A stretch of 64,000 nucleotides of DNA from Bacteroidota bacterium (GTDB taxonomy: Bacteria; Bacteroidota; Ignavibacteria; Tepidaquicellales; Tepidaquicellaceae). The notes under the pieces were generated by a model. The model worked only from the letters and a program-made list of their open reading frames with translations. It was not told the DNA's origin and searched no databases. The stretch's first letter is position 1. Every line of letters starts with the position of its first letter. This document shows positions 54,426 through 64,000 of this stretch, in pieces. Both the position numbers and the translations under genes were made by a program. The DNA is taken from positions 1 to 64,000 of the forward strand of contig JAFDZO010000004.1 of NCBI GenBank assembly GCA_018266845.1, given 5' to 3'.

Positions 54426-55973
54426 TTAGTTACAGTTGTTAATTGTAAAGGAGAACGTTGGGTTTGTCGTATTTATTGCTACATTTGATGCAACAAGCGC
54501 CGAGCCATTATAGAATGTCATAAAATCATAGGTCCCGAACTCACCGCAGTATTGTGTCAGACTGCCGTTTACCATATATCCGAGATAATACCATGTTGCA
54601 TTGCCCGATTTCCTGTAATATACAGGGAAGCTGGGATGAACTACAACGTTCGGGTTATTGCTGCAAACTCCTGTAACAGTTCCTGTAATTGCCTGTAGTG
54701 TCGGCACTGTATAACTTAAAGTTAAATCTCCGGTACTGCAAAGATTTACTGTTCCGCTTGTGTAAACAAGGTTTCCATTATAATAAAGCTTTATCTTCAT
54801 ATTTGCCGAAGGTGCATAATAGAAAGTCATTGTGTTATCGGAAGCGGACTTGATAATGCTCTTGTAGTATATTTCAGAGCCGCCGGCTACAAAATACAGT
54901 TTTACTTCCAGCGGAACTGAAGCGCATCCGCCGGTCTGATTGAATATAATTTTTCTGCTGACGGTGCAATTAGCTCCGTTGAGATAATCGAGATTCCAGT
55001 AAGACAGATGGGAAGTATTGAATTTAATAGCATTGTTACTGTTGCCTCCCGCAACTACTACTCCCATAGGTTCATGTTTCCAGACACCATCTAATGTTTC
55101 ATAGCTGAATACGGGTATTGCATCGCCAATCTGAATCGGAGAGCCTTGCGGATTTACTGCATTGGAAGGAATTTCAATTGTAACTTCCGGCTGTGCAGCA
55201 GGGAATTTTTTAGCTTCTCTTCCTGACGCATCTTTAATATCAAATAATGCAAAACCTGCGCTGAACATAGAAGTATCGTTTATGTTAAATCCGCCGGGGA
55301 AGCATCTTAAAGCGGTTTCCTTAGTCGGGTCAAAGTATGCAATAGTTGCTGAAAGTGTTCCATTAAGATTAATCGGTGTTGGGGAATTATCTGTTATAAT
55401 TGTTCCTGCGGGAAGACGGATTTTGCACACGCCTCCTGTTCCGTTTGTCAGGGTTGTCGTTAGGTTTACTTCAGAAGCAAGCACACCGTTACTACAGGTG
55501 CCTGCATTGCTGTATTGCGCAATGGAAACTCCGTCCGGCGGATTTGCAATATTCACCATATACATATTGAAAGCGGAATATCCTTGTGAAGTAATTTTTA
55601 TCGGCATGCTTGTTGTAAGAAAGCCGTTTGCCGAAATCAAAACCGAAACATCAAGCGGTAGAGTTGTTCCCTCTGCTAATCCGAAAGAAATTACTCCGCT
55701 GCTCGAAGTGAAAGATGTTATTGTATTTTTTCCAAGGTCGGTAATTTTACCTGCGTTAGAGCCGATAAATTTCACTGTAACATTGGGAGATGAAATCATT
55801 GATGCAGTTCTTGCATCAAAAAATGATATGGAGCCGCCGGTTGTCGGACCATCAGTATTGAACAAAACCTGAACGTTTTCTGTCGGGCTTTTTATATCGC
55901 AGCTTTGTAAATAAAGTACGGAAGCCGAAATAAGTATCAGTGTAAAAACTGTAAGTGATATTTTTTTTATCAT
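54426..55973 (-). CDS. Secreted lipoprotein, unknown function
   Basis: 515 residues. The first 25 form a lipoprotein signal ending LYLQSC, followed by beta-rich Ig-like sequence throughout. Segments such as PAGTIITDNSPTPINLNGTL near 195 and YETLDGVWKHEPMGV near 290 have the look of a carboxypeptidase-regulatory-like or Ig-type surface protein. No catalytic motif is recognised. It is transcribed alone from near 56.0 kb, next to another exported protein on the same strand. Confidence 0.65.
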   Translation of the reverse strand: MIKKISLTVFTLILISASVLYLQSCDIKSPTENVQVLFNTDGPTTGGSISFFDARTASMISSPNVTVKFIGSNAGKITDLGKNTITSFTSSSGVISFGLAEGTTLPLDVSVLISANGFLTTSMPIKITSQGYSAFNMYMVNIANPPDGVSIAQYSNAGTCSNGVLASEVNLTTTLTNGTGGVCKIRLPAGTIITDNSPTPINLNGTLSATIAYFDPTKETALRCFPGGFNINDTSMFSAGFALFDIKDASGREAKKFPAAQPEVTIEIPSNAVNPQGSPIQIGDAIPVFSYETLDGVWKHEPMGVVVAGGNSNNAIKFNTSHLSYWNLDYLNGANCTVSRKIIFNQTGGCASVPLEVKLYFVAGGSEIYYKSIIKSASDNTMTFYYAPSANMKIKLYYNGNLVYTSGTVNLCSTGDLTLSYTVPTLQAITGTVTGVCSNNPNVVVHPSFPVYYRKSGNATWYYLGYMVNGSLTQYCGEFGTYDFMTFYNGSALVASNVAINTTNPTFSFTINNCN

Positions 55974-56024
55974 GCTAATGTTTTAAAGTTAAATATTTTT
56001 AGCAGTAACTTTAACCAAAATTTT

Positions 56025-56696
56025 TTAATTAAATTTATATGTTAAGCCGAACATAACTACCGGATATGCTTTAAACCAGCTAATATTGCTTTGAACTGTG
56101 CCGGCTTGAGTTTCAGTTGGTTTGATTAGACCGGTACCGGACATCGTAACCTGAGGTTCGAATTGGTACATTGTTCCCAGATCCATTGTAAAACCAAATT
56201 TTTTATAATTTAAAGGATTACCTATACCAATCCCCAAGTATGGATTTACTTTCGTAAATTCTGTTGTTGTAGTTATATCTCCTAAATTGGATTTATCATA
56301 CGTCTTTCCATTAACTACATAACTTTGCCCGGGAACTAATTTTGTTTCAACTTTATTAAGATTTAAAAGTAATCCTCCGCTAATTTTAAAAATCGAACCG
56401 CCAGGGAAATAATCAACTAAAGCAGAGAATGAAAGAAGCTTTGTTTCCGCAGTATAGAGAAAGTCATCTCCGGTTTTACCCCCATTGACGTTAAAAGCAA
56501 AAAACTGCCCTCCTACTCTTGCATTAAGATTTTTTGAAATATTCGTGGAGCCGTCTAAGCCGATTCCGAGCGAGCTGAACTTTAAAGTTAAAGCATAGCT
56601 TTGGGAAGAAGAAACAGGAACTGTTTTAGGCTGCGAAAATGCTGTTCCTGTAAGAACTAATGACAGAATTACTAAAAGGTACTTTGCTTTTATCAT
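56025..56696 (-). CDS. Outer-membrane beta-barrel protein
   Basis: 223 residues: a signal peptide of about 21 residues (cleavage near TAFSQ), then eight or so alternating amphipathic strands, ending GLTYKFN. The pattern is that of a small outer-membrane barrel. The sequence is glycine-rich with many aromatic residues near the strand ends. It is separated by 51 bases from the upstream lipoprotein gene on the same strand; the role is unknown. Confidence 0.65.
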   Translation of the reverse strand: MIKAKYLLVILSLVLTGTAFSQPKTVPVSSSQSYALTLKFSSLGIGLDGSTNISKNLNARVGGQFFAFNVNGGKTGDDFLYTAETKLLSFSALVDYFPGGSIFKISGGLLLNLNKVETKLVPGQSYVVNGKTYDKSNLGDITTTTEFTKVNPYLGIGIGNPLNYKKFGFTMDLGTMYQFEPQVTMSGTGLIKPTETQAGTVQSNISWFKAYPVVMFGLTYKFN

Positions 56697-56942
56697 AATT
56701 TGTTCTTGTTAGAAAGTTATTATTAATTACAAATTAATTTAAAATATGTTGCAATTCAAATTATAAAAATTTTCTGAGAATAATAGAAAAAAAATTGGGA
56801 GCCGGAACCGAGAAAGTATTGGAATCAATACTAAAAAAATTGAAAGGAATGAACGATGGAATAAGATTGTTATAAAATATTGCATACGCAATACCAAAAA
56901 AAATTCTTTATTATTCTGCAAAATAATAATTAATTTATAAAG

Positions 56943-59900
56943 ATGTCTAAGGAATTTATTCACCTCCATAATCATACTCACTACTCGCTTTTAGATGCTA
57001 TTTCTACCGTTGACGGCTTGGTAAACGCAGCAGTAGAAAATAATATGAAAGCCGTTGCGCTTACTGACCACGGAGTTATGTACGGCGTGATGGATTTTTA
57101 TAATAAGGCGCGTAAAAAAGGCGTTAAGCCTATAATCGGCTGTGAAGTTTACGTAGCTCAGGCAGGTTCACGTTTCGATAAGGTTAAGAAAAATGTTATA
57201 AAAAAAATAGAACCTGAAGACGAGCCTGAAGGAACTCCTGACGGTCTTACTTCCTCAAGCATAAATTATGCCCACCTGATTCTTCTAGCAAAAGATGAAA
57301 CCGGTTACAGAAATTTAATAAAACTTTGTTCCATTGGGCATACGGAAGGTTATTATTATAAGCCGAGAATTGATATTGAAACCCTGAACAAATACAGAGA
57401 AGGGCTTGTATGCACAACTGCATGCGCAGGCGGAGTTATATCGTGCTATATTACCCGTGGAGATATGGAAACTGCGCGAAGGATGACGGGCGTTTATAAA
57501 GATATTTTCGGAGAAGATTTGTATCTGGAGATTCAAGACCATAAGATGATAAACTCCGATGCCGAGCGCAAAGTTATGAACGCAATGCCTAAGCTTGCGA
57601 AGGAATTCGGGTTAAAACTCATTGCAACGAACGATGTCCATTATATTAAAAAAGAAGATGCAGTTGCTCACAATATATATCTGCACTTAAGCGCTAAGCA
57701 ATCAAAGCTTTCAAATGATATTGACCTTACCCGTGATTTTCGCTACGGAACTGACCAGATTTATTTTAAGTCAACACAGGAGATGTGCGACTTATTCAGG
57801 GATTTTCCAGAGGCGATACAATCAACGCTTGAAGTAACGGAAAAATGTAATCTCGTTCTGGATACATCAACTAACTTCATGCCGAAGTATCCTATCCCTA
57901 AAGAAGAAAAAGTTGATACGTTAGATGATTATCTTGAGAAGCTTTCTTTTGAAGGATTGAAAAAACGGGTGCCGGATTTTGATGACAGCTACATTGAAAG
58001 AATGAAGTACGAGCTTGGTGTTATTAAAAAGATGGAGTTCTCTGGGTATTTTTTAATCGTGCAAGATTTTATCAATACTGCAAAGGAGCGCGGCATACTC
58101 GTCGGTCCCGGAAGGGGAAGCTGCGCGGGTAGTCTAGTGTGTTACGCAGTTGGGATTACTGATGTTGACCCCATGCTCTACGGCTTGCTGTTTGAAAGAT
58201 TTTTGAATCCTGAAAGAATTTCAATGCCTGATATTGATATTGATTTTCAGGATGACAGAAGGGATGAAGTTATTCAATATGCAAAGGAAAAGTATGGTGA
58301 TGAATCAGTAGCTCAGATTGTAACATTTAACCGTCTTGCCCCGCGCGGTGTTTTGAAAGACGTAGGAAGAGTTTTGAATTTCCCATTCAATGAAATAAAC
58401 GAGTTAACGAAACATATTCCGATTATATTCGGCAAAGTGAAAAAGCTTTCCGAGTGTATGGAAGAAGTGCCCGACTTCAAAAAATATTTTGAAACAGGTA
58501 CAGCCGAACAAAAGGCAGCGAAGAAAAAATTGTTTGACTATGCGCGAACGCTTGAGAACTTAAATAAAAATTCCTCCATACATGCCTCAGGAGTGGTAAT
58601 AGCTCCGTCAAACATAACAGATTACGTTCCGCTTTCAAAAGTTACCGGTGAAGAAAACGTATTCTGCACACAGTTCGATATGAAGCTTCTTGAAGACGCG
58701 GGTATGATTAAGATGGACTTCCTTGGTTTAAAGGAGTTGAAAATCATAGGAAAAATTCTTTCGCTCGTAAATGAAAAGTATAATCTTGACTTGACCACGG
58801 ATAAAATTCCACTAGATGACCCGAAGACTTACGAATTATTTTCCGCAGGCTCTACCATTGGTATTTTTCAGTTTTCGAAAAGCAAGATGCGCGAGTATCT
58901 TTCAAAAATGAAACCGAAAAATATCAACGACCTCGCTGCAATGAATGCTCTGTACCGCCCGGGTCCGATGAAGCTTATTCCTGATTTTATTGATAAAAGA
59001 TTCGGCAAAAAGCCGATAACTTATTTACATCCCGTACTTGAAAATTCTCTGAAAGAAACATACGGAATCATTGTGTATCAGGAGCAGGTAATGCAGATTG
59101 CAAGAGAGTTCTCAGGGTTTTCGATGGCAGAAGCTGACAATATGAGAAAAGCTATGGGTAAGAAGGATAAAGAAAAGATGAAAGAGGTAAAGGCAAAGTT
59201 CGTAAAAGGCGCGCTTGAAAATAAGATGAGCAGGAAAATTGCAGAGGAGCTTTTTAAATTAATCGAAGACTTTGCGGATTACGGGTTTAATAAATCCCAC
59301 GGAGTAGCTTATTCAATACTTGCTTTTTACACTGCATATCTGAAGGCGCATTTTCCGCTTGAGTTTCTTGCTGTTTCTATGGAGTGCAGAAAAGATGACG
59401 AGCACGAGCTTCAGCTTTTTGCAAATGAATGCAAGAAGATGAAAATTGATTTGAAGCAGCCCGATATAAATAAAAGCTTTATGGATTTCTCCATAAATTA
59501 TAATCAGACGGATAAATATATAGGGGAAATCCGTTACGGACTCAGTGCGCTGAAAAATGTAGGCGAGAAGGCTGCTATAAATATTGTTAACGAAAGAAAA
59601 GAAAAAGGACCGTATAAATCATTTGTAGATTTTCTTATAAGAGTTGACCTCCGTCTTGTAAACAAAAAAACAATTGAAAGCTTGATTCATGCCGGCGCAT
59701 TTGATTCAATGGAGCCGAATAGAAATAAATTATATCTAAATGCAGAAGCTGCCGCTATTTACGCCTCTCGGCATAAAAATGATGCTGAAGTAATCGGGCA
59801 GGAATCTATGTTTGGCGCTGAACTTTCTCAGCCTGACGGTTACAGGTGGAGAGATTTTCCAGAATACAGCGATGCTGAAAAATTCAATCTTGAAAAGCAG

Positions 59901-60506
59901 TCGCTTGGTTTTTATCTCACAGGGCACCCGCTCGATAAGTATGAGAAAGAAATTAACCAGTATGTAAGCCTTACTTTTGGTGAAGAAATTTCCGAAATTG
60001 ATTTTACCAAGCTTCAAAAAGTAAGAATGGCAGGGGTTATAACCGGAGTAGATGTGAAACTTTCTAAGAAAGGAAAACGTTTTGTAGTATTTACGCTGGT
60101 AGATTTTACGGGTGATGGTGAGTGCGTAGCTTTTTCTGATTTGTTTGAAGCAAAAAATCATTTATTTCAGAACGAATCTCTTGTAATAGTGGAAGGCAAG
60201 CCCGATGAAAACGGCGATAAAATAAAGCTTACAGTTGAAAAGATATATCCAATACAAAGTCTTCACGAAATTTGTTCAAAGAACCTGATGTTAATACTAG
60301 ATGAAAAAACTTTTGACAGCTCAAAACTTATAAAAATTCATGAGCTTGTAGAAGCGAACGAAGGAAACTGTAATGTCTTTTTCCAGATAAGAAATAACGG
60401 AAATTCCAAAATACTGCGCGCTCGCGGAAGCAGGGTAAGACCTCACTCGGAACTAATTTCCAACTTGAAACAAATTGTCGGGGAAGATAATTTATTACTA
60501 AATTGA
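56943..60506 (+). CDS. dnaE: DNA polymerase III alpha subunit
   Basis: 1187 residues, the full length of DnaE. The N-terminal PHP domain starts FIHLHNHTHYSLLDAIS with the metal-ligand histidines. The palm contains GPGRGSCAGSLV near 386 and PDIDIDFQDDRRDEV near 424, where the catalytic Asp residues lie. The SIHASGV motif is near 544, and an OB domain near 1000-1080 (VRMAGVITGVDVKLSKKGKRF) precedes the C-terminal tail. It is the replicative polymerase. The upstream 246-base divergent spacer must carry its promoter. Confidence 0.96.
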   Translation: MSKEFIHLHNHTHYSLLDAISTVDGLVNAAVENNMKAVALTDHGVMYGVMDFYNKARKKGVKPIIGCEVYVAQAGSRFDKVKKNVIKKIEPEDEPEGTPDGLTSSSINYAHLILLAKDETGYRNLIKLCSIGHTEGYYYKPRIDIETLNKYREGLVCTTACAGGVISCYITRGDMETARRMTGVYKDIFGEDLYLEIQDHKMINSDAERKVMNAMPKLAKEFGLKLIATNDVHYIKKEDAVAHNIYLHLSAKQSKLSNDIDLTRDFRYGTDQIYFKSTQEMCDLFRDFPEAIQSTLEVTEKCNLVLDTSTNFMPKYPIPKEEKVDTLDDYLEKLSFEGLKKRVPDFDDSYIERMKYELGVIKKMEFSGYFLIVQDFINTAKERGILVGPGRGSCAGSLVCYAVGITDVDPMLYGLLFERFLNPERISMPDIDIDFQDDRRDEVIQYAKEKYGDESVAQIVTFNRLAPRGVLKDVGRVLNFPFNEINELTKHIPIIFGKVKKLSECMEEVPDFKKYFETGTAEQKAAKKKLFDYARTLENLNKNSSIHASGVVIAPSNITDYVPLSKVTGEENVFCTQFDMKLLEDAGMIKMDFLGLKELKIIGKILSLVNEKYNLDLTTDKIPLDDPKTYELFSAGSTIGIFQFSKSKMREYLSKMKPKNINDLAAMNALYRPGPMKLIPDFIDKRFGKKPITYLHPVLENSLKETYGIIVYQEQVMQIAREFSGFSMAEADNMRKAMGKKDKEKMKEVKAKFVKGALENKMSRKIAEELFKLIEDFADYGFNKSHGVAYSILAFYTAYLKAHFPLEFLAVSMECRKDDEHELQLFANECKKMKIDLKQPDINKSFMDFSINYNQTDKYIGEIRYGLSALKNVGEKAAINIVNERKEKGPYKSFVDFLIRVDLRLVNKKTIESLIHAGAFDSMEPNRNKLYLNAEAAAIYASRHKNDAEVIGQESMFGAELSQPDGYRWRDFPEYSDAEKFNLEKQSLGFYLTGHPLDKYEKEINQYVSLTFGEEISEIDFTKLQKVRMAGVITGVDVKLSKKGKRFVVFTLVDFTGDGECVAFSDLFEAKNHLFQNESLVIVEGKPDENGDKIKLTVEKIYPIQSLHEICSKNLMLILDEKTFDSSKLIKIHELVEANEGNCNVFFQIRNNGNSKILRARGSRVRPHSELISNLKQIVGEDNLLLN

Positions 60507-60567
60507 TTCTCTCCTCATTAAAAAATATACTTAAATAATAGTAAACAATAGAAAGGATATAAATAAA

Positions 60568-60897
60568 ATGGCTCTTGAAATAACAGATGCTAACTTCGAT
60601 GCTGAAGTTATAAATTCGGATAAACCTGTATTAATAGATTTTTGGGCAGTATGGTGCGGACCATGCAAATTGATTGCGCCTACTGTTGAAGAAGTTGCTA
60701 AAGAATACGATGGGAAATTCAAAGTAGGAAAGATGGATATTGATAATAATCCAAATGTCGCTATGAAATACGGAATAAGAAGCATCCCTACATTATTAAT
60801 CTTCAAAGACGGTAAAGTAGTTGACCAGATAGTCGGCGCAGTTCCAAAAAATGTAATCACTTCAAAAATGGATGCTCATGTCGGCGTAACAGCTTAA
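60568..60897 (+). CDS. trxA: Thioredoxin
   Basis: 109 residues with the thioredoxin fold and the redox motif WAVWCGPCK near 27-35; the cis-Pro lies in RSIPTLLIF near 72. It has no signal peptide, so it is cytoplasmic. It is separated from dnaE by 61 bases and followed by a terminator. Confidence 0.96.
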   Translation: MALEITDANFDAEVINSDKPVLIDFWAVWCGPCKLIAPTVEEVAKEYDGKFKVGKMDIDNNPNVAMKYGIRSIPTLLIFKDGKVVDQIVGAVPKNVITSKMDAHVGVTA

Positions 60898-60908
60898 TTT
60901 TTTTCCAG

Positions 60909-60936
60909 CGGCAGGCATTGCGCCTGCCGTTTTTTA
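60909..60936 (+). terminator. Rho-independent terminator
   Basis: CGGCAGGC (60909-60916) pairs with GCCTGCCG (60922-60929), followed by a T run. It ends trxA. Confidence 0.9.
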
Positions 60937-60964
60937 TTTATCATTTCATAATTAAAACACTTCA

Positions 60965-61648
60965 ATGAAAACTTTTAACAGATTTTCTATAGTGTTGTTA
61001 ATTTTCTCGCTGGTTCTCCTTACCTCATGCGGGAAAAAAGATTCTCCGTCCACCGATTCCAAATCTTCCGACACTAAAACGTCCTCTGATAGCAAAAGCG
61101 AATCTTCAGGCAATAAAGAAGTAACAGCAGCCGGCGACTTCACTATCAAGTATGAATTATCAGGCAAAGTGAAAGGCGATGTGACGACTTACAAAAAAGG
61201 CAAACGTGTAAAGCAGGAAATGACTATGGATGTAAAAGGAGCAAAGATGACCACGAATAATTACTACGACGATAACTTTGTTTACACTGTTATGGATATT
61301 ATGGGAAAAAAAGTCGGCACTAAGATTGATATTTCTAAGTACAAATCAGAAGGAGCTAACGAGGGAAAAGATTTGGACTACAGAGATATGGAAAACTATT
61401 TGAAGGATAAAAAGAAAGTCGGCACAGAAACAATATTAGGAAAAGAATGCGATATTTATGAAACAGGTAAAGGGGTAAAAATTTCTGTTACAAAGCAGTA
61501 TATCCCTCTTAAAATTCAAACCGAACCTATGACAATGCTTGCAGTCAGTTTTGATAATAAAGTAAATATTTCAGATGAGGCGATGGAAGTTCCGAAGGAT
61601 GTGAATTTTTCCGATATGGGCGGAATGATGAAAAATCTGAAAAAATAG
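60965..61648 (+). CDS. Lipoprotein, unknown function
   Basis: 227 residues. The signal MKTFNRFSIVLLIFSLVLLTSC is a lipobox; the mature protein starts with a Ser/Asp/Lys-rich linker (about 23-55) and then a beta-rich domain with short charged strands. Sequence such as KGDVTTYKKGKRVKQEMTMD near 75 resembles DUF4412-type proteins, without certainty. No catalytic motif is seen. A terminator follows. Confidence 0.65.
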   Translation: MKTFNRFSIVLLIFSLVLLTSCGKKDSPSTDSKSSDTKTSSDSKSESSGNKEVTAAGDFTIKYELSGKVKGDVTTYKKGKRVKQEMTMDVKGAKMTTNNYYDDNFVYTVMDIMGKKVGTKIDISKYKSEGANEGKDLDYRDMENYLKDKKKVGTETILGKECDIYETGKGVKISVTKQYIPLKIQTEPMTMLAVSFDNKVNISDEAMEVPKDVNFSDMGGMMKNLKK

Positions 61649-61679
61649 TTTTAATGCAGTGTTACATGTAAAAATTTTT

Positions 61680-61709
61680 AAAGGCGTTATTTTATTAACG
61701 CCTTTTTTA
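61680..61709 (+). terminator. Terminator between convergent genes
   Basis: AAAGGCGTTA (61680-61689) pairs with TAACGCCTTT (61696-61705), followed by T. It separates the lipoprotein from the convergent YjbQ-family gene. Confidence 0.85.
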
Positions 61710-62123
61710 TTCACCAATAATTTTCACAAGCGCTCTCTTTTTTCTTTTGCCGTCAAATTCGCCATAGAAAACCTGCTCCCACGGACCGAAATCCATCTTG
61801 CCGTTTGTAATTGCTATCACAACTTCGCGCCCCATAATAGTTCGCTTTAGATGCGCATCGGCATTATCTTCATAGCCATTGTGCTTATATTGGGAGTATG
61901 GTTTTTCTGGAGCAAGTTTTTCAAGCCACACTTCAAAATCGTGATGCAGCCCGCTCTCATCGTCATTTATAAAAACACTTGCAGTAATGTGCATCGCATT
62001 GCATAAGAGAATGCCTTCTTTAATACCGCTTTCACGAAGACAGTCCTCAAGAACCGGAGTTATGTTTATCAGTTTTCTTCTATTTTTGATTTCAAACCAG
62101 AGTTCTTTTCTGTAACTTTTCAT
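61707..62123 (-). CDS. YjbQ/UPF0047-family protein
   Basis: 138 residues with the family blocks [20 protein letters not shown] near 38, HHDFEVWL near 60, [12 protein letters not shown] near 87 and [13 protein letters not shown] near 113. Members of this family have been reported to show weak thiamine-phosphate synthase activity, but the true role is unsettled. It lies 3 bases downstream of the propeller-like protein, so the two are probably coexpressed. Confidence 0.9.
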   Translation of the reverse strand: MKSYRKELWFEIKNRRKLINITPVLEDCLRESGIKEGILLCNAMHITASVFINDDESGLHHDFEVWLEKLAPEKPYSQYKHNGYEDNADAHLKRTIMGREVVIAITNGKMDFGPWEQVFYGEFDGKRKKRALVKIIGE

Positions 62124-62126
62124 TAT

Positions 62127-63179
62127 TTATTGAAATGGATTTTTATATTTATACAAAACAGGAATCAGCTTTGTTATATTTATTTTCTCCTCTTCGCTCA
62201 ATAGAGCCTTCGGAGTCAAGTCGGGTTTATACAGGTCAGACCACGGGTCAACATCTGTGTAAATGTTCCCCTCATCGTCAACTGCAATCGCCTCTACACC
62301 GGTCATTTTATCCATTGAGAAATCGGGATGCTGGGGCATAGGTAAATCAAATGATTTATCTTTATGTTCTTTGATAGAAAAGTCAGGATTGAATTTTATA
62401 TAAAATATTTTTTTCGATTCGCGGTCAACTCCATACAAAGTAAGATCATCTTTTGCGCACAGTCCGGTAATCGAGCGTACATTAAACAGCTTGCTTGATA
62501 TTTTTTTTATAGCCCTCGTATTTCTATCCATTATATACAAATAGGTGCTATCGGAAAATTGCGAATTCACATCAGTGATGTTCTCAAGCCCGAGATATAT
62601 ATAGTTATCGGTGATTGCAAATCCCTCAAAAGTTACGTTATCATTGGTGTAAAGAAAAAGTTCTTCGGGCAATGGAATCTTTTTTACTTTTTTTAGTGTA
62701 TCGCAATCTAAGATAGTTTTGTTGAATTCGAGCTCGTATAAACCTTCAGTTTTTTGATATGAGACTCTTCTCGGCGGTACGAAATCGGAATTTCCCTCTA
62801 TGGAAACTAAAATCCTATTGGTTACTTTATCGTAAACAATATCTTCAAAATCCATTTTCGCCAACTCAGCAAAAAATTTTGCAGTTGAGGCAACTTCAAA
62901 ATGTAAAACCTGCACATCAAATTTAGGAGGAGAAAATGATTCATCTAAAGAAATTCTGTCTATCCTGCCGTTATCATTTGCGCTGAGAAAAAATTTTTTC
63001 TGCCCCTGCCTGCCAAGATAAAACAGTCCTGATGTCTGAAGCGAAAACTTGCCCTCTGGACTTTTCATCCAGATTGGATAACCTTCTGCCGGTTCAATTT
63101 TCTTATCGGTCAAATGTGAGGCGGCAATATATATTACTATTAATAAGAGCGGAGTTAATATTTTTATTAGTTGTCTCAA
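62127..63179 (-). CDS. Exported beta-propeller-like protein (phytase-esterase-like)
   Basis: 350 residues with an N-terminal signal or anchor (about 5-22). The body has repeated strand blocks such as FEGFAITDNYIYLGLENI near 199, RSITGLCAKDDLTLYGVD near 237, and KMTGVEAIAVDDEGNIYTDVD near 292. This is the style of the esterase-like-phytase and SdiA-regulated propeller families. Catalysis is unproven. It lies 2 bases after the MFS gene and 3 bases before the YjbQ gene, all on the minus strand. Confidence 0.6.
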   Translation of the reverse strand: MRQLIKILTPLLLIVIYIAASHLTDKKIEPAEGYPIWMKSPEGKFSLQTSGLFYLGRQGQKKFFLSANDNGRIDRISLDESFSPPKFDVQVLHFEVASTAKFFAELAKMDFEDIVYDKVTNRILVSIEGNSDFVPPRRVSYQKTEGLYELEFNKTILDCDTLKKVKKIPLPEELFLYTNDNVTFEGFAITDNYIYLGLENITDVNSQFSDSTYLYIMDRNTRAIKKISSKLFNVRSITGLCAKDDLTLYGVDRESKKIFYIKFNPDFSIKEHKDKSFDLPMPQHPDFSMDKMTGVEAIAVDDEGNIYTDVDPWSDLYKPDLTPKALLSEEEKINITKLIPVLYKYKNPFQ

Positions 63180-63181
63180 AT

Positions 63182-64000
63182 TTAAGAGCGTTTGCTTTCC
63201 GCAAGCATTAAAATACCGGATGCGCCGAATAATATTGATGATAATATTAAAGCCGTTTCAATAGAAAAAGTCTGCATGATGATATAGCCGAGCGCAGGAG
63301 AAAACAATCCTCTTACGCCGGTAAGGGTTACATGCACACCTTGATAATTTGAAACTTCATTATGGGGAGCGTAATAAATCGAGCTTAAATTCCATGCTAT
63401 TGTAACACCGCTCATTGCAGAGCCGAAAAGAAAAAATGTGAAAAATAAAATTTCCACAGGTGAACTGTAAATACCCCACAATGGAAAATACTTTGCTGAA
63501 AGAAGCGAAAGAGGAAACAAAACCAAAATCAAAAACATATACCCGGAAAATTTCGTTGGGTTATTTGTGCCAAGAATTTTTCCTGAAATTGGAGTAAATA
63601 TAATAAGCGCAGAATGAAATATTAATCCCTTCGCAAATGATATGGGAGTGTATGCAAGGTGCAGCCCGTCAACAAGAAAAACAGGAACGGCGGGGCTGGA
63701 AATCATAAATGCCATTCCGTAAACGAAAAAATTTATTTCAAATATTAAAAATCTTCTGTTGGTTTTTAAAATTCTTATTGAGTTTCTTATGGGAAGAATC
63801 AGAATATCTTTAAATAGCCTGAAATCCATTTTAAAGCTTCGCTGAACTGTTTCTTTTTCTCCTTTGAATGAAAAATTCAGCATTTTCATCAGATTAAAAT
63901 ACATTACTATCCCGAGTATCCCCGCAGCCGGAAAAAATAATTTATACAAGTCGTGGTTAAAGTCAAGAAAATATCCGAATAAAGTTGTTGTGCTTAGCAG
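63182..64000 (-). CDS. MFS transporter, partial (5' end beyond window)
   Basis: The frame is open from 63182 to the right window edge, so the N-terminus is missing. The visible 270 residues hold about six to seven transmembrane helices and a cytoplasmic loop (FKGEKETVQRSFKMDFRLF). This corresponds to the second half of a major facilitator superfamily permease. The cargo is unknown. A TTG at 63949 is not a credible start because the open frame continues beyond it with membrane-like sequence. Confidence 0.8.
   Translation of the reverse strand: MLSTTTLFGYFLDFNHDLYKLFFPAAGILGIVMYFNLMKMLNFSFKGEKETVQRSFKMDFRLFKDILILPIRNSIRILKTNRRFLIFEINFFVYGMAFMISSPAVPVFLVDGLHLAYTPISFAKGLIFHSALIIFTPISGKILGTNNPTKFSGYMFLILVLFPLSLLSAKYFPLWGIYSSPVEILFFTFFLFGSAMSGVTIAWNLSSIYYAPHNEVSNYQGVHVTLTGVRGLFSPALGYIIMQTFSIETALILSSILFGASGILMLAESKRS

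Overview
The window is AT-rich bacterial DNA, most probably from the Ignavibacteria or a close relative in the Bacteroidota-Chlorobi group. Three secreted proteins end in the NYPNPFNP-type C-terminal sorting domain of type IX secretion (T9SS). The respiratory genes are an alternative complex III with an A2-type cytochrome oxidase, arranged much as in that group. The hydrogenase is a group 3b enzyme with an interspersed cyclic-nucleotide-binding gene, as in green sulfur bacteria. No rRNA gene is present, so the placement is inference.

Left part (1-12.86 kb): an AT-richer accessory region ending at a tRNA-Phe gene with a tyrosine integrase beside the tRNA 3' end, which is the layout of a tRNA-integrated island. 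It carries an excisionase-like HTH protein, a two-gene McrBC-type restriction system (McrB with EVE-like modules), a T9SS-exported lipase-like protein, and a DUF2779 protein that reads as a Cas4-like nuclease fused to a DEDD exonuclease. A broken second integrase copy lies near 9.2 kb, so at least two integration events are likely. The island's left end is not visible.

Centre (13.1-29.1 kb): a bacterial deoxyhypusine-synthase-like gene and a patatin lipoprotein face a 12-gene minus-strand cluster. That cluster encodes a bidirectional NADP-linked [NiFe] hydrogenase (beta, cNMP-binding protein, gamma, delta, alpha), its endopeptidase, and the full HypA, B, F, C, D, E set. Downstream lie psuK-psuG for pseudouridine breakdown and a T9SS-exported protein.

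29.1-35.3 kb: a repeat-rich stretch. Two oppositely oriented copies of a composite non-coding repeat bracket an outer-membrane protein, a TetR regulator with a 29-bp palindromic operator, a T9SS-sorted CubicO-type serine hydrolase and a class D beta-lactamase-like lipoprotein.

35.4-51.1 kb: a plus-strand aerobic respiratory cluster: actA, a small Tat-like protein, actB, actC, an actD-actE fusion, actF, a second actE-like cytochrome, sco, coxI-III-IV-II, ctaB and a membrane-anchored cytochrome c. Five hairpins lie between actB and actC. Quinol would be oxidised by complex III, electrons passed over c-type hemes to the oxidase, with Sco and CtaB supplying copper and heme.

51.1-64 kb: housekeeping and mixed genes: a sirtuin, an ECF sigma factor with a membrane partner protein, lipoproteins and a barrel protein, dnaE, trxA, a YjbQ protein, a propeller-like protein and the 3' part of an MFS transporter.

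The most unusual signal is a dispersed family of small perfect hairpins that share the loop CTCCTG (or its complement CAGGAG) while their arms differ. They occur at about 26.2, 29.4, 35.1 and 39.5 kb.
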